Shown here: one piece after another, positions 52,079 through 60,668 of the stretch
How the letters are laid out: every line of letters starts with the position of its first letter
Numbering within the stretch: the stretch's first letter is position 1
Origin: Pyxidicoccus caerfyrddinensis
Lineage (GTDB): Bacteria > Myxococcota > Myxococcia > Myxococcales > Myxococcaceae
Assembly (NCBI RefSeq): GCF_010894405.1
Contig: NZ_JAAIYA010000018.1
Coordinates: forward strand, 62,001 to 126,000
Reading direction: 5' to 3'
Length of the DNA stretch: 64,000 nt
Program-made: the position numbers and the translations under genes
The notes under the pieces: model-generated
The model's database searches: none
What the model saw: the letters and a program-made list of their open reading frames with translations, nothing else
Told to the model about the DNA's origin: nothing

Positions 52079-53359
52079 ATGCGCTCGCCCTCACCCTGGA
52101 TGTGTCCGTGGGCCGTCGCCCTCCTGTTGCCGCTGGCCTGTGTGTATTCCGGGCCCGGGCCGGGAACCCCCCAGGATGGAGGCGTGATCGACGCCGGCTC
52201 GGGAGATGACGGAGGCGACGGTGATGGCGGCGAGTCGGACGGTGGCCAGTCCGATGCCGGGAGCGAAGGCTGGACGTGGCTCCCGGTCGAGGGCTCCCGG
52301 TGCGCGCGGGGCTCGAGCGCCGGCATCGGGCTGAAGCGCTCGGGGCTGGACGAGGACCTCTTCATCTTCCTGCAGGGAGGCGGCGCCTGCTGGAACCAGG
52401 GCACCTGCGTGCCCTCGGTGATGCGCTTCGGACCCATCTGCTACTACGACACGGCGTGTCTCTACAGTGGCGCCGGGGGTCAGCAGCCCTCGGCCGTCCA
52501 CGTGAACGAGGACGATCCCTATCCCGCGGACGGTGGCGGTCACTTCCCGCAGGAGGTGGCGGTTCTGGACTCGGTGCGCGCGCTGGATCGCACCGTGCCG
52601 GACAACCCCTTCCGCGACGCGACGTTCGTCTTCGTCCCGTACTGCACCGGAGACCTGCACGCGGGCGATGCGGAGCGGACCTACCAGTACAAGGTCGGCT
52701 ACCTGGATCCGGTCCAGTCGCGGAAGATCCACTTCGCCGGGGCGAGTAACATGGACGCCTACCTCCAGGTGTTGAAGGCGCGGTTCCCCAATGCGAAGCG
52801 GATCTGGCTCACCGGCTCCAGCGCGGGCGGGTATGGCGCGACGTTCAATCTCCCGCGGGTTCGGGATGCTTTCCCCGGCGCGGAGGTCCATCTGCTCGCT
52901 GACTCGGCGCCGTTCGTCCAACCGGTGCACTGGGCGGAGTGGCGCGATGCCTGGAACCTCCGACTCCCCGCTGACTGTGAGGACTGCGATGCGGGGATGC
53001 CCCAGATCGCAGCGCATCTCGCGCGGCGCTTCCCGGACTCGCGGCAGGGGCTCCTGGCATACGACTCGGATCAGGTCCTCAGGTGGTTCTTCTTCGCCGG
53101 GACCGGTCCCGAGGCCGCGCTCAATCCGCCGGTAGGCCCCTATCAAGCGGGGCTCGACGCGCTGCTTGCCGAGCGCGCCGCACACGCGAACGCGGACGCC
53201 TTCGTCCTTCCCGGCACGGCGCACGTGATGTGGCAGGGATACGGCACCGCGCTCTCCGATGGGGGGACCGCTCCCCCGTTCGACAGCGCGGACGGAGGCA
53301 CGAACCTGCGGGAGTGGATCCATGCGTGGGCCACGGGCGAGGGCTTCGGCGGACCCTGA
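52079..53359 (+). CDS. Pectinacetylesterase/notum-family lipoprotein
   Basis: A 426-residue exported esterase. Signal MRSPSPWMCPWAVALLLPLAC gives lipidation; an Asp/Gly/Ser-rich linker (residues 30-62, DDGGDGDGGESDGG) then leads to the catalytic domain. IFLQGGGACWNQGTC is the family oxyanion-loop signature, and LTGSSAGGYGATFN carries the nucleophile Ser. Asp and His lie near the end (SDQVLRWFF, LPGTAHVMWQGYG). Such enzymes remove acetyl or acyl esters from polysaccharides or proteins. Confidence 0.85.
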   Translation: MRSPSPWMCPWAVALLLPLACVYSGPGPGTPQDGGVIDAGSGDDGGDGDGGESDGGQSDAGSEGWTWLPVEGSRCARGSSAGIGLKRSGLDEDLFIFLQGGGACWNQGTCVPSVMRFGPICYYDTACLYSGAGGQQPSAVHVNEDDPYPADGGGHFPQEVAVLDSVRALDRTVPDNPFRDATFVFVPYCTGDLHAGDAERTYQYKVGYLDPVQSRKIHFAGASNMDAYLQVLKARFPNAKRIWLTGSSAGGYGATFNLPRVRDAFPGAEVHLLADSAPFVQPVHWAEWRDAWNLRLPADCEDCDAGMPQIAAHLARRFPDSRQGLLAYDSDQVLRWFFFAGTGPEAALNPPVGPYQAGLDALLAERAAHANADAFVLPGTAHVMWQGYGTALSDGGTAPPFDSADGGTNLREWIHAWATGEGFGGP

Positions 53360-53577
53360 GCCGCGGGAGGCTGGAGCCTGAGCGCCACGGTGCGGGCCTC
53401 CACCCCGGGCCGCGAGGTGTTGAGGCTCAAGCCGCGATAGCCAACAGGCCCAGGCCCCAGCCACGCCCCTCGTGGGAGGGCGGCCTGGAAGGGGTGTACG
53501 CCAGTGTGCCGTCCTACCGGGGGGTGAATAGACGGCGAGCGCGGCCGTCGATTCGCGCATCGTCAGGAGGTGCCGCT

Positions 53578-54864
53578 GTGTCGCGAATCCGGAGTGCACT
53601 CCTTGCCCTCGCGCTCGTTGCGCCAGCTGCCTTCGCGGAAGGCATCGACACTCGCAGCAAGAAGCCGGACACGCCGTCGCGGGTGCACGGGCTCACCACG
53701 ATGCGGCCCATGCCCAACGGCGGATTCCTCACCGTGGGCGGCTCGAACCTCCGGATGCTCGCGCCGGGCGGGCGGCAGTTCACCTCGCTCCACCGGATTC
53801 CGAAGGACAACCTGTACCGCGTCGCCTCGAACGAGGCCGGCGACGTGCTCGCCGCGTGGGAGAAGGACGCTTCGCTGCACTCCTTCACCGGCTCGCCGCG
53901 ACGGCACGTCACCCTCCCCAAGCCGAAGCCGCCCACGGACGAGATCAGGGATTTCCAGGTCGGGTCCCTGGCTTTCCTCGACAATGGACGAGACGTGCTG
54001 GTCCACATGGAAGGGCGCAAGAAGCCGCGCGGCGAGGTGAGCGTCGCCTACCGGGTTCCGCTCGACGGTGGCGCGCCCGAACTCCTGTACCGCGTCGATG
54101 AGGGACGGCAGCTGGACAGGAGCCGCGACGTCGCCCTGTACGTGATACCGGAGCGGCCCGATCAACCGTGTGAGCACCGCACCTGCAATCCCGTCCGCGC
54201 AGTCGTTGCCTACGAGGTGACCGGGCAGGGCGTGAAGCACACCGTCCTGCTCGACGGTAGGGACACGCCGGTGAGCAACGCTCGGATGATCTGGGGGAAC
54301 ACCGACGAGCAGGTGTTCCTCGAGCTGAGCCTCGCGCGTAACGAGCGCGCCGTGCTGCGGTGGAGGCCGGGACAGCCGAAGGCGGACATCCGCCCGTTCC
54401 CGAAGTTCGCCTCGTTCAACGAGCGCCTCTTCTCGACGAACTCCGGCGACGTGCTCCAGTTGCTCAACCATCAGGAGGAGGCGCTGGTCATCCACCGCCA
54501 CACGCCGGACGGGAGGCAGGACACGATCCGGTTGCCGGCGTCCAACGATCCAGACACCATCGACAGCAATCTCCATGCGCTGGGGCTGCGGAAGAACGGC
54601 GCGCTGTGGATGCACTGGGGCGACTTCGTGCTTCTGTTCGAACGCAATCCGGCCCGGAACCCGCGCGCCTACCGCGTCGAGCCTCTGCTCACGCGCCGGA
54701 CGGAGTGGGCGGACGTGGCGGTGTACGTCCAGGAGCCAGAGGTGCTGTGGATCGGCATCGAGGTGGGACGCGGCCGCGACTTCGCGCGGGTGAGCTTCGC
54801 CGAGATGGAAATGCGCGCGAAGCCTTGGCGCGCGGTGCGGACCACGAACACCGAGTTCGACTGA
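53578..54864 (+). CDS. Secreted protein of unknown function, propeller-like
   Basis: A 428-residue exported protein starting at GTG with AGGAGG seven bases upstream, the only start giving a signal peptide (SALLALALVAPAAFA). The mature part has repeated short beta motifs such as NLRMLAPGGRQFTSLHRIPK and NARMIWGNTDEQVFLELSL, suggesting a seven-bladed-propeller-like fold. No catalytic motif was seen. Upstream residues in the same frame lie in the gap after the esterase and look random. Confidence 0.7.
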   Translation: MSRIRSALLALALVAPAAFAEGIDTRSKKPDTPSRVHGLTTMRPMPNGGFLTVGGSNLRMLAPGGRQFTSLHRIPKDNLYRVASNEAGDVLAAWEKDASLHSFTGSPRRHVTLPKPKPPTDEIRDFQVGSLAFLDNGRDVLVHMEGRKKPRGEVSVAYRVPLDGGAPELLYRVDEGRQLDRSRDVALYVIPERPDQPCEHRTCNPVRAVVAYEVTGQGVKHTVLLDGRDTPVSNARMIWGNTDEQVFLELSLARNERAVLRWRPGQPKADIRPFPKFASFNERLFSTNSGDVLQLLNHQEEALVIHRHTPDGRQDTIRLPASNDPDTIDSNLHALGLRKNGALWMHWGDFVLLFERNPARNPRAYRVEPLLTRRTEWADVAVYVQEPEVLWIGIEVGRGRDFARVSFAEMEMRAKPWRAVRTTNTEFD

Positions 54865-54901
54865 AGTCCCGGACGTGGAGTCCGGTTGCCAGGAGGGCGA
54901 C

Positions 54902-55822
54902 CTAGAAAATCTTGTCCAGGCCGGTCTTGACCCAGTTCTTCACCGCGTCGGCCTTGTCTCCCCAGCTATTTCCGTGTGGGCCGGCGATGTCGACCATTCC
55001 GTTGACGCCGCGGGCGCGCAGGTCCTCGCCAGCCTTCACCGGATCCTTCGCCTCGCCCCACACCGAGACGGTGCCGGCGGGGAGGAAGGTCTTGATCGCT
55101 TCGTCGGTCAGCTTGTCGTGGCGCACCACGAAGGTGGCGGGCCCGCCCAATTCCCTGGCCAGCGCGACCATCTTCGCCGCGTCGTCCGCCTTCACCTGTC
55201 CATCGGTGGGTGGGTTGATCGCCAGGATTGCGTTCGGGAAACGCTCGCGGATTTCGGGCCCCCACTTCTTCATGTCCTCGAAGGACAGGTTGAGCATCAG
55301 CCGGTCCTCGGGGATGCCGACCTTCTCGAGCTCGTCGAGGACGGCCGGCATCTGGTCGCCCTCCTTGATGTCGAGCTTGAGCCCGCGTCCGGACTCCTTC
55401 CCCATCGTCAGCCACTCGTGGAGGGTGAGGTTGTCCCCGTCCTCGTGGCCCTTGTCGTGACGCATCTCCGGAGAGTTCTTGTTGATCTCCTTCCGGACGT
55501 CGCCCTCGAACCAGTTGGCGTTGCTGTCCAGCGCGTCCTGGAACTGCTCCTTCGTGTTGGTCCGGTGCGCGTTGCGCGCCTCGGAGAGCGGGAGGTCGCC
55601 GGTCCAGGTGTTCCCGACCGGGCAGGACGGGGCGGAGGACTGCACTCCGGCTGCGGCCTGATAGCTGTCCACCCGGGAGTGGCCGGTGGGCGCGGCGGCG
55701 GCCGGAGCGACAGCCTTCACGGCGGGAGCCGCCGGCTTGAGGTTCCGCTGGGGAATCGGGACGACCGTGGGGCGAATGCGACCGCCGTGCTCAAAGGGCA
55801 AGGTGTGACCTCCGGTAGGCAT
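54902..55822 (-). CDS. Menorin/FAM151-like phosphodiesterase-fold protein
   Basis: A 306-residue protein. After a Pro/Ala-rich N-terminal region of about 75 residues come landmarks of the menorin/FAM151 (DUF2181) branch of the PLC-like TIM-barrel superfamily: AHRTNTKEQFQDAL (His86), WFEGDVR (Glu106, Asp108), MRHDKG (His122), LTLHEWLTM and GRGLKLDIKE (Lys149, Asp151). These acidic and His residues resemble glycerophosphodiester phosphodiesterase sites. The ATG at 55822 lacks a Shine-Dalgarno; a TTG at 55801 preceded by GGAGGT is a good alternative and would remove seven residues. Confidence 0.75.
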   Translation of the reverse strand: MPTGGHTLPFEHGGRIRPTVVPIPQRNLKPAAPAVKAVAPAAAAPTGHSRVDSYQAAAGVQSSAPSCPVGNTWTGDLPLSEARNAHRTNTKEQFQDALDSNANWFEGDVRKEINKNSPEMRHDKGHEDGDNLTLHEWLTMGKESGRGLKLDIKEGDQMPAVLDELEKVGIPEDRLMLNLSFEDMKKWGPEIRERFPNAILAINPPTDGQVKADDAAKMVALARELGGPATFVVRHDKLTDEAIKTFLPAGTVSVWGEAKDPVKAGEDLRARGVNGMVDIAGPHGNSWGDKADAVKNWVKTGLDKIF

Positions 55823-55867
55823 TATCGGCGGGAGGTTCCGAAAAGGTGTTTGGGATGGAACGGCTCC

Positions 55868-56488
55868 CTAGCCGGTCCTGGCCGTTGGCCACACCGGCAT
55901 CTTCACGAAGCCCGGCAGCTGCTCGACACGCGTCAGCCAGGCGGTGACGCCGGGGTAGTCGGCGAGGGCGATTCCGCCCTGGTGCGAGAGGCTGACCAGC
56001 GGATGGCAGGCCACGTCCGCCAGCGTCGGACGCCCGAGCTCCAGCCAGCTCTCGTCGGTCAGGCGGCGCTCCATCACCTGCAGGGCCGAGCGCGCCCGCG
56101 ACTGCGCGGCGGCGAGATCGCAGGCCACGCCGAAGGCCAGGTGGTTGCGCGCGTAGCCAATGCCGTTGTGCAGCTCGTTGGCGTCCATGAACAACCACTG
56201 CATCACCCGCGCCGCCGCCGCGGGCTCCCGCGGCAGCCAAGCCTCATCGCGGTCGTAGGCGCGGGCAAGGTAGTAGACGATGGCATGGCTGTCGCGCAGC
56301 ACGAGCTCGCCGTCGGCCAGCACCGGCACCTGCCCGAGCGGATTGAGCGCCAGGAAGTCGGGGCGTCGATGCTCGCCGACGACCAGGTTCACCGTCTGCT
56401 CGCGGTAGTCGAGCCCCAGCAGGGAGAGGAACAGGCGCACGCGGTGCGTGTTGCCGGACAGGGGAAAGCCATAAAGGATGCGCTTCAT
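55868..56488 (-). CDS. Glutathione S-transferase family protein
   Basis: A 206-residue cytosolic GST-fold protein. The N-terminal thioredoxin-like domain has MKRILYGFPLSGNTHRVRLF (Ser at the active-site position), NPLGQVPVLADGELVLRDS (the cis-Pro and gamma-glutamyl binding residues) and a helical C-terminal domain with RPTLADVACHPLV. It uses the ATG at 56488, divergent from an XRE regulator across a palindrome. Likely detoxifies electrophiles and is under that regulator's control. Confidence 0.92.
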   Translation of the reverse strand: MKRILYGFPLSGNTHRVRLFLSLLGLDYREQTVNLVVGEHRRPDFLALNPLGQVPVLADGELVLRDSHAIVYYLARAYDRDEAWLPREPAAAARVMQWLFMDANELHNGIGYARNHLAFGVACDLAAAQSRARSALQVMERRLTDESWLELGRPTLADVACHPLVSLSHQGGIALADYPGVTAWLTRVEQLPGFVKMPVWPTARTG

Positions 56489-56570
56489 CAAGCCTCCTAT
56501 ATCGGGTTGGGTGGGTATGAACGTCGCGCGGCGCCGTCGACGCTGGCCACTGTGGAATCGTCGCGTGGAC

Positions 56571-56599
56571 GCGGCAACCACCTCGGAGGTAGTTGCCGC
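56571..56599. promoter_or_regulatory. 29-base near-perfect palindrome between GST and XRE genes
   Basis: GCGGCAACCACCTC (56571-56584) and GAGGTAGTTGCCGC (56586-56599) are inverted at 13 of 14 positions around a single G. It lies 83 bases from the GST start and 66 from the XRE start, and is the obvious operator of the divergon. Confidence 0.6.
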
Positions 56600-56664
56600 C
56601 ATCACCGCGTCAGCCCGACACTGTCCGCGCCCGCCGTTTCGTCTACCTCGGGGCGAGGTGACTC

Positions 56665-57540
56665 ATGGCTTCAAGTCCGCAAGCGCTGTCGGAGCTGCAC
56701 CCGGGCTCGTCCTTCGCCGCGCAGCTCAAGCGCTGGCGCCAGGTGCGCAGGCTCTCGCAGTTGGAGCTGGCCCTGCAGGCGAACGTCTCGCAGAAGCACG
56801 TCAGCTACCTCGAGCTGGGGCGGGCCAGGCCCAGCCGCGCCATGGTCCTGCTGCTGGCGCACGTGCTCGAGCTGCCCCTGCACGAGCGCAACGTGTTCCT
56901 GGAAGCGGCCGGTTTCACCGGGGCCTTCAGCCGTAGCACCCTGGACGATCCCTCGATGCGGCCGGTGGTCGAGGCCATCGACGTCATGCTCACCCACCTC
57001 GATCCGAATCCGGCGCTCGTGGTCGACGGCGCCTGGGACATCGTTCGCCTCAACGCGGGCATGCTGCGGCTCACGGCGGCGCTGGCCTTCGACCCTGTGC
57101 CGCTGCAGCGCGCCGTGGGCGAAGCGCGGGCGCGCAACATGATGCGCCAGCTCTTCCACCCGGCCGGCCTGCGCGGGCGCATCGTCAACTGGGCGGAGGT
57201 CGCGCCGCTGCTGCTCATGCATCTGCGCCGCCAGCATCAGAGCCGGCCGAGCGAGGCCCTCGCGGACCTCCACGCCGAGCTGCTGGGGTATCCCGACGTG
57301 TCGGCCCTGCCGGTGCCGTCGCCGGCCTCCACCGGCCTGCCGCCGATCACGCCCATCGAATACGCGCACAGGATGTTCCGGATCCGGTTGCTGTCGATGT
57401 GCTCGACCTTCGGCAACCCGCAGGACATCACCACCGATCAGCTACGGATCGAGTCCTTCTTTCCCGCGGACGACGACGCGCGGCGGCGTTTGAGCGAGCT
57501 CAAGGCATTGGGGAGGGGGAGGGGAGTACCTGGTCGGTGA
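56665..57540 (+). CDS. XRE regulator with MmyB-like ligand-binding domain
   Basis: A 291-residue transcription regulator. The HTH covers about residues 20-70 (RRLSQLELALQANVSQKHVS, then YLELGRARPSRAM). The C-terminal domain has the MmyB_LBD/PAS-like pattern (RNMMRQLFHPAGLRGRIVNW, LLGYPDVSALP). Homologues are often found divergently transcribed from an oxidoreductase or GST they control, as here. The last stretch is Arg/Gly-rich. The palindrome at 56571-56599 is its likely binding site. Confidence 0.88.
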   Translation: MASSPQALSELHPGSSFAAQLKRWRQVRRLSQLELALQANVSQKHVSYLELGRARPSRAMVLLLAHVLELPLHERNVFLEAAGFTGAFSRSTLDDPSMRPVVEAIDVMLTHLDPNPALVVDGAWDIVRLNAGMLRLTAALAFDPVPLQRAVGEARARNMMRQLFHPAGLRGRIVNWAEVAPLLLMHLRRQHQSRPSEALADLHAELLGYPDVSALPVPSPASTGLPPITPIEYAHRMFRIRLLSMCSTFGNPQDITTDQLRIESFFPADDDARRRLSELKALGRGRGVPGR

Positions 57541-57663
57541 GCAGACGCGGCCGGCTCTGGCGTCGGGCTTCCGTGCGGCGCTTCGGGCCGTCGCATTCCT
57601 GGCTGACCGCGGACAGGCCCGGTACCCTGCGCACCCCTCGCGCTCTCGAAGGAGCTGCACCCG

Positions 57664-58215
57664 GTGTCCATCCGCAGAACGACCGCCAGCACCCGCAACG
57701 TCACCGTCAGCGCCATGCTCGACCCGGCCTTGGGTAGCGCGCGCGACGCGCTCCAGGCCTTCCTCGAGAAGGCCCTGCGCGCCCAGTTCGGCGCCGACTG
57801 GCAGGCGACGCTGGAGCGCGACCGGATGGCGCAGGGCCGCCCCGCGAGCGAGCGCTGGGACTGGGGCAGCATCAGCTATCGCCTCGGGCACTTCCGCTCC
57901 CCGCAGGCTACGGGCAGCGGCGCGGTAACCGAGTCGCTCGTCGCGCTCGCCCGGCTTGCCAAGGCATACCGCAACCTCTTCCAGCACGAGGAACTCACGG
58001 ACGCGCAGGTGCGCCACGCCATGGAGGGGCTCGCGCTGTTGCAGGACGCGCTGGGCAACAAGACGCGCGCGGCCGAGACGCGCGCCGCGCTCGAGGTGTG
58101 GGCGGGCCCGGCCCGCGCCGCGAAGCGCCCGGCGCGCAAGGCCCCCGCGGTGGCCAGGCGTGCGAAGCCCGCGGCGAAGAAGAAGGCTCCGAAGGCGAAG
58201 AGCGCCCGACGCTAA
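57664..58215 (+). CDS. HEPN-like protein with histone-like basic tail
   Basis: A 183-residue protein. Residues 20-145 are helical and carry YRNLFQHEELT, an R103-x4-H108 motif as in HEPN RNases, set in a context like the Swt1-type HEPN domain. Residues 146-183 are a Lys/Arg/Ala/Pro-rich tail (RPARKAPAVARRAKPAAKKK) like histone H1, able to bind nucleic acid. The GTG start has AAGGAG nine bases upstream. No nucleotidyltransferase (MNT) partner or toxin-antitoxin mate lies nearby, so the biological role is unclear. Confidence 0.65.
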   Translation: MSIRRTTASTRNVTVSAMLDPALGSARDALQAFLEKALRAQFGADWQATLERDRMAQGRPASERWDWGSISYRLGHFRSPQATGSGAVTESLVALARLAKAYRNLFQHEELTDAQVRHAMEGLALLQDALGNKTRAAETRAALEVWAGPARAAKRPARKAPAVARRAKPAAKKKAPKAKSARR

Positions 58216-58359
58216 ACGAAGAATCGGGATTCTCGAACGAGCTCAGGCGACGCGCTTGATTGATGGCTGCGAGATGCGGCGCCTCGCTCAAGTAGAAGCC
58301 ACCCACCCCTTCGCGAACGGCCCCTCCGTCGTGAGCGTCTTGCCATTGACTGTCAGGTG
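58216..58359 (-). pseudogene. YCII (DGPF-domain) family gene remnant
   Basis: On the minus strand, frame 58359-58309 reads LTVNGKTLTTEGPFAK, and another frame from 58306 reads GGFYLSEAPHLAAINQAR. Together they match the middle of YCII-like proteins (usually EGPFAETKE followed by LGGFYL), joined across a small deletion and frameshift near 58307. No intact gene is present. It lies between the HEPN-like gene and an esterase, in a patch with several other scraps. Confidence 0.45.
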
Positions 58360-58452
58360 ATGGATTTGTAGCTTAGTCTGAGAAATCAGCTTTACGCCAA
58401 CGGCTACGGCAGCCCGGCAATTTCCTCGCATCGATAACGCCCTGAGGAACTC

Positions 58453-59442
58453 ATGGACGCTCTCTCAAAGCCTCGCTCGACCGTCACCCGTCGGCACTTC
58501 CTGGCGGGTCTCGGTGCCACAGCGGGCGCTCTTGCCGGCGGTCTCGGCTTTCCGGGCGCGGCCCAAGCCGCCGGTGACGGCTTCGGGTTGCGCATCGTCG
58601 ATCGAAACGAAAACGGCGGTCGCCTGCAGTACTACCGCTTCGCCACCGACGAAATCGCGTGGGATCCTGCGGTCAACATCCTGCTCCCCGACGGGTACCA
58701 CCACAGTGGCAAGCGGTACCCGGTCCTGTACCTGCTCCATGGTGGCAACGCTGATTTCCGAACCTTCCACCTGCAGGACAACATCATCAACCTCACGGCC
58801 TGGCGCGATCTCATCGTCGTCATGCCGGATGCCTCGACGGGCTGGTACTCCAATCCCGTGAGCACCAATTCCGGTCCCCGCAACTGGGAGACATTCCATA
58901 TCGGCCAATTGTTGCCCTGGGTCGACGCGAACTTCCGCACATACGCCGAGTACAACGGTCGAGCCGTTGCCGGGTTTTCCATGGGTGGATTCGGTGCCTT
59001 GAAGTATGCCGCCAAGTACTACGGTCACTTCTGCTCGGTCAGTTCCCATTCGGGCCCGGCAAGCCTCCGGCGCGACGGCGGCCTCGTCGTCCACTGGGCG
59101 AACACAACCTCGGCAGCGGTGGAGTTGGCTGGGGGCAGCGTTTACGGTGTCCCCTTCTGGGACGAGGCGAGGGTGAGCGCCGACAATCCCATCCAGCGCA
59201 TCCCGAGCTATTACAACAAGCGGGTCTTCCTCGCGGCCGGCACGTCACCTGACCCCGTGAACTGGTTCGACTATGTCAACGAGACCCAGGTGCTCGCCGG
59301 ACAGCGCGAGTTTCGCGGCGAACTGGGTCGGGCCGGTATTCCACATGAATGGCATGAAGTTCCGGGGGGGCACTACTTCCGTCACGAACTGTTCGTCCAG
59401 GACCTCAACGGAATGCTGGGCCGGCTTCGCAGGGCTGCTTGA
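58453..59442 (+). CDS. Tat-exported alpha/beta-hydrolase esterase (esterase D/antigen 85-like)
   Basis: A 329-residue exported esterase. TRRHFLAGLGATAGALAGGL is a twin-arginine signal, ending with AQA. The alpha/beta-hydrolase core has VLYLLHGGNADFRTF and AGFSMGGFGALKYA (nucleophile Ser in GFSMGG). A late PGGHYFRHEL gives the His. The family includes esterase D, feruloyl esterases and mycolyltransferases; the substrate is unknown. A GAGGAAC lies before the ATG. GC3 is a little lower than in neighbouring genes. Confidence 0.88.
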   Translation: MDALSKPRSTVTRRHFLAGLGATAGALAGGLGFPGAAQAAGDGFGLRIVDRNENGGRLQYYRFATDEIAWDPAVNILLPDGYHHSGKRYPVLYLLHGGNADFRTFHLQDNIINLTAWRDLIVVMPDASTGWYSNPVSTNSGPRNWETFHIGQLLPWVDANFRTYAEYNGRAVAGFSMGGFGALKYAAKYYGHFCSVSSHSGPASLRRDGGLVVHWANTTSAAVELAGGSVYGVPFWDEARVSADNPIQRIPSYYNKRVFLAAGTSPDPVNWFDYVNETQVLAGQREFRGELGRAGIPHEWHEVPGGHYFRHELFVQDLNGMLGRLRRAA

Positions 59443-59640
59443 CGCCGCGCGTTTCAGCGATATCACCGACGATGAATCGGGCCTGGCGGGAGCTGACGCA
59501 GAAGCAAGCAGCCTGATTACGACCAACCTGGTGTCTCAACAATCCGGTGCGGTACAGCCCATAGCCCGAGGTGCGGAAAGCCGAAGCCAGCGGAGCCAAT
59601 GGGTGTGACCCGGTTCCGTGACGCCCATCCGCGTCAGGCG

Positions 59641-60549
59641 CTACTTCGACCGGGGGAACACGATGGGCTCGAGTTGGTACACGCTCGTGGAAGGGTCGAT
59701 GTCCAGCGGCGGTGCCCCCGCCGGAAGCATCGGAGCGCCGAGCACGTGTTCCGCGGGCTCCTTCGGATTGAACCGCACCCCGATTTCCTGTCCGCTCGAA
59801 AGCAGCCGGAAGCCCTGCTCCTGCCGACGCGCCAGGGCCAGATGGGCCCGCCGCCGCTTCCGCGAGGCCTGGGGCGAGTGGTCGCTCGGGGTCATCCGCG
59901 AGATGGGCGGCACGGTCTTCACCGCGAACACGTACGAAGTCCCGCCCACCTCGTAGCGGTAGTGCGCATATTCCGCATCGCCGCGTCCCACCAGCCCCCC
60001 GAACCGGGCCACCGCGGGTGTCCACTCCGCCGTCTGGGACACATCCTGGGGCACCAGATACCGTCCACGACGAAGGTAGCGCAGCCGCTCGTCCCAGAGG
60101 TCGATGTCGCGGAGGACTTCCTCCGCGGTCGCCGTGAGCGGGCGGGGCACGGCGGCTCGCGTCCCCAGGTAGCGGAACGGTCTCTCCATCATCGACCGCA
60201 GCAGCGGGTCGACCATCTCGTGCCGCTCGGGCGCCGAGACGGAGTAGCGCACCCGGAAGGCGCGCGGCATCACGAGGCCGTCGTACCACTCGTTGGGGGA
60301 AGCACCGTTCAGGGCGCGGTGCACCTCGTCCCACGGCGTGTCGTAGAGGAAGCAGTACTCGTCCGCCCCCACGCAGTAGCCGTAGAGGAACAGCGTCTCG
60401 TCCGCATAGCCCAGCTCGCCATAGAGCAGCGCCTCCGCCTCCACCGTGCGTCCCGTCAGCGGGGCGAAGTGATGGACCGGCAATCGAAAATGCCAGGTGG
60501 TGAGCTGCGACAGGCGCGTGCGGACCTCGGACGGGAGTTCAGCGGACAT
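59641..60549 (-). CDS. Protein of unknown function, possible immunity protein
   Basis: A 302-residue cytoplasmic protein without signal or membrane segment. No recognised family, but features such as ADETLFLYGYCVGADEYCFL and a modular layout resemble bacterial immunity-type proteins. Its start codon overlaps the end of a coding remnant (60539-60668), and translation would be coupled to that lost gene. That is the layout seen with effector and immunity genes. This assignment is inference. Confidence 0.6.
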   Translation of the reverse strand: MSAELPSEVRTRLSQLTTWHFRLPVHHFAPLTGRTVEAEALLYGELGYADETLFLYGYCVGADEYCFLYDTPWDEVHRALNGASPNEWYDGLVMPRAFRVRYSVSAPERHEMVDPLLRSMMERPFRYLGTRAAVPRPLTATAEEVLRDIDLWDERLRYLRRGRYLVPQDVSQTAEWTPAVARFGGLVGRGDAEYAHYRYEVGGTSYVFAVKTVPPISRMTPSDHSPQASRKRRRAHLALARRQEQGFRLLSSGQEIGVRFNPKEPAEHVLGAPMLPAGAPPLDIDPSTSVYQLEPIVFPRSK

Positions 60550-60668
60550 GGGCGGGGACCCCGGCGTTGAGCTTCCATCTGAGCATGGTCATGTTCGCGA
60601 TGCGCGCGGGCTGCATCGTCAGCTCGATGACCCGGGTGTAGAAGTCGAATGACGCCCCGCCCGCCGCG
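60539..60668 (-). pseudogene. C-terminal remnant of an effector-like gene
   Basis: On the minus strand just after the kinase stop, a frame with nearly all third positions G or C reads GGASFDFYTRVIELTMQPAR, then IANMTMLRWKLN and GVPAHVR, stopping at 60539-60541. It overlaps the start of the 60549 gene by 11 bases. It has no start codon and enters the kinase gene out of frame, so only the 3' end of a gene survives. Its position ahead of a possible immunity gene suggests a lost toxin or effector. Confidence 0.4.

Noticed and set aside
53360..53440. In-frame 26-codon stretch after the esterase stop with high coding bias
   Set aside because: Too short, no start and no recognisable motif; may be a scrap but cannot be supported.
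59443..59640. Minus-strand stretch reading LLRHQVGRNQAACFCVSSRQ
   Set aside because: No start, no known family and mixed codon bias; nothing firm can be said about this 198-base gap.
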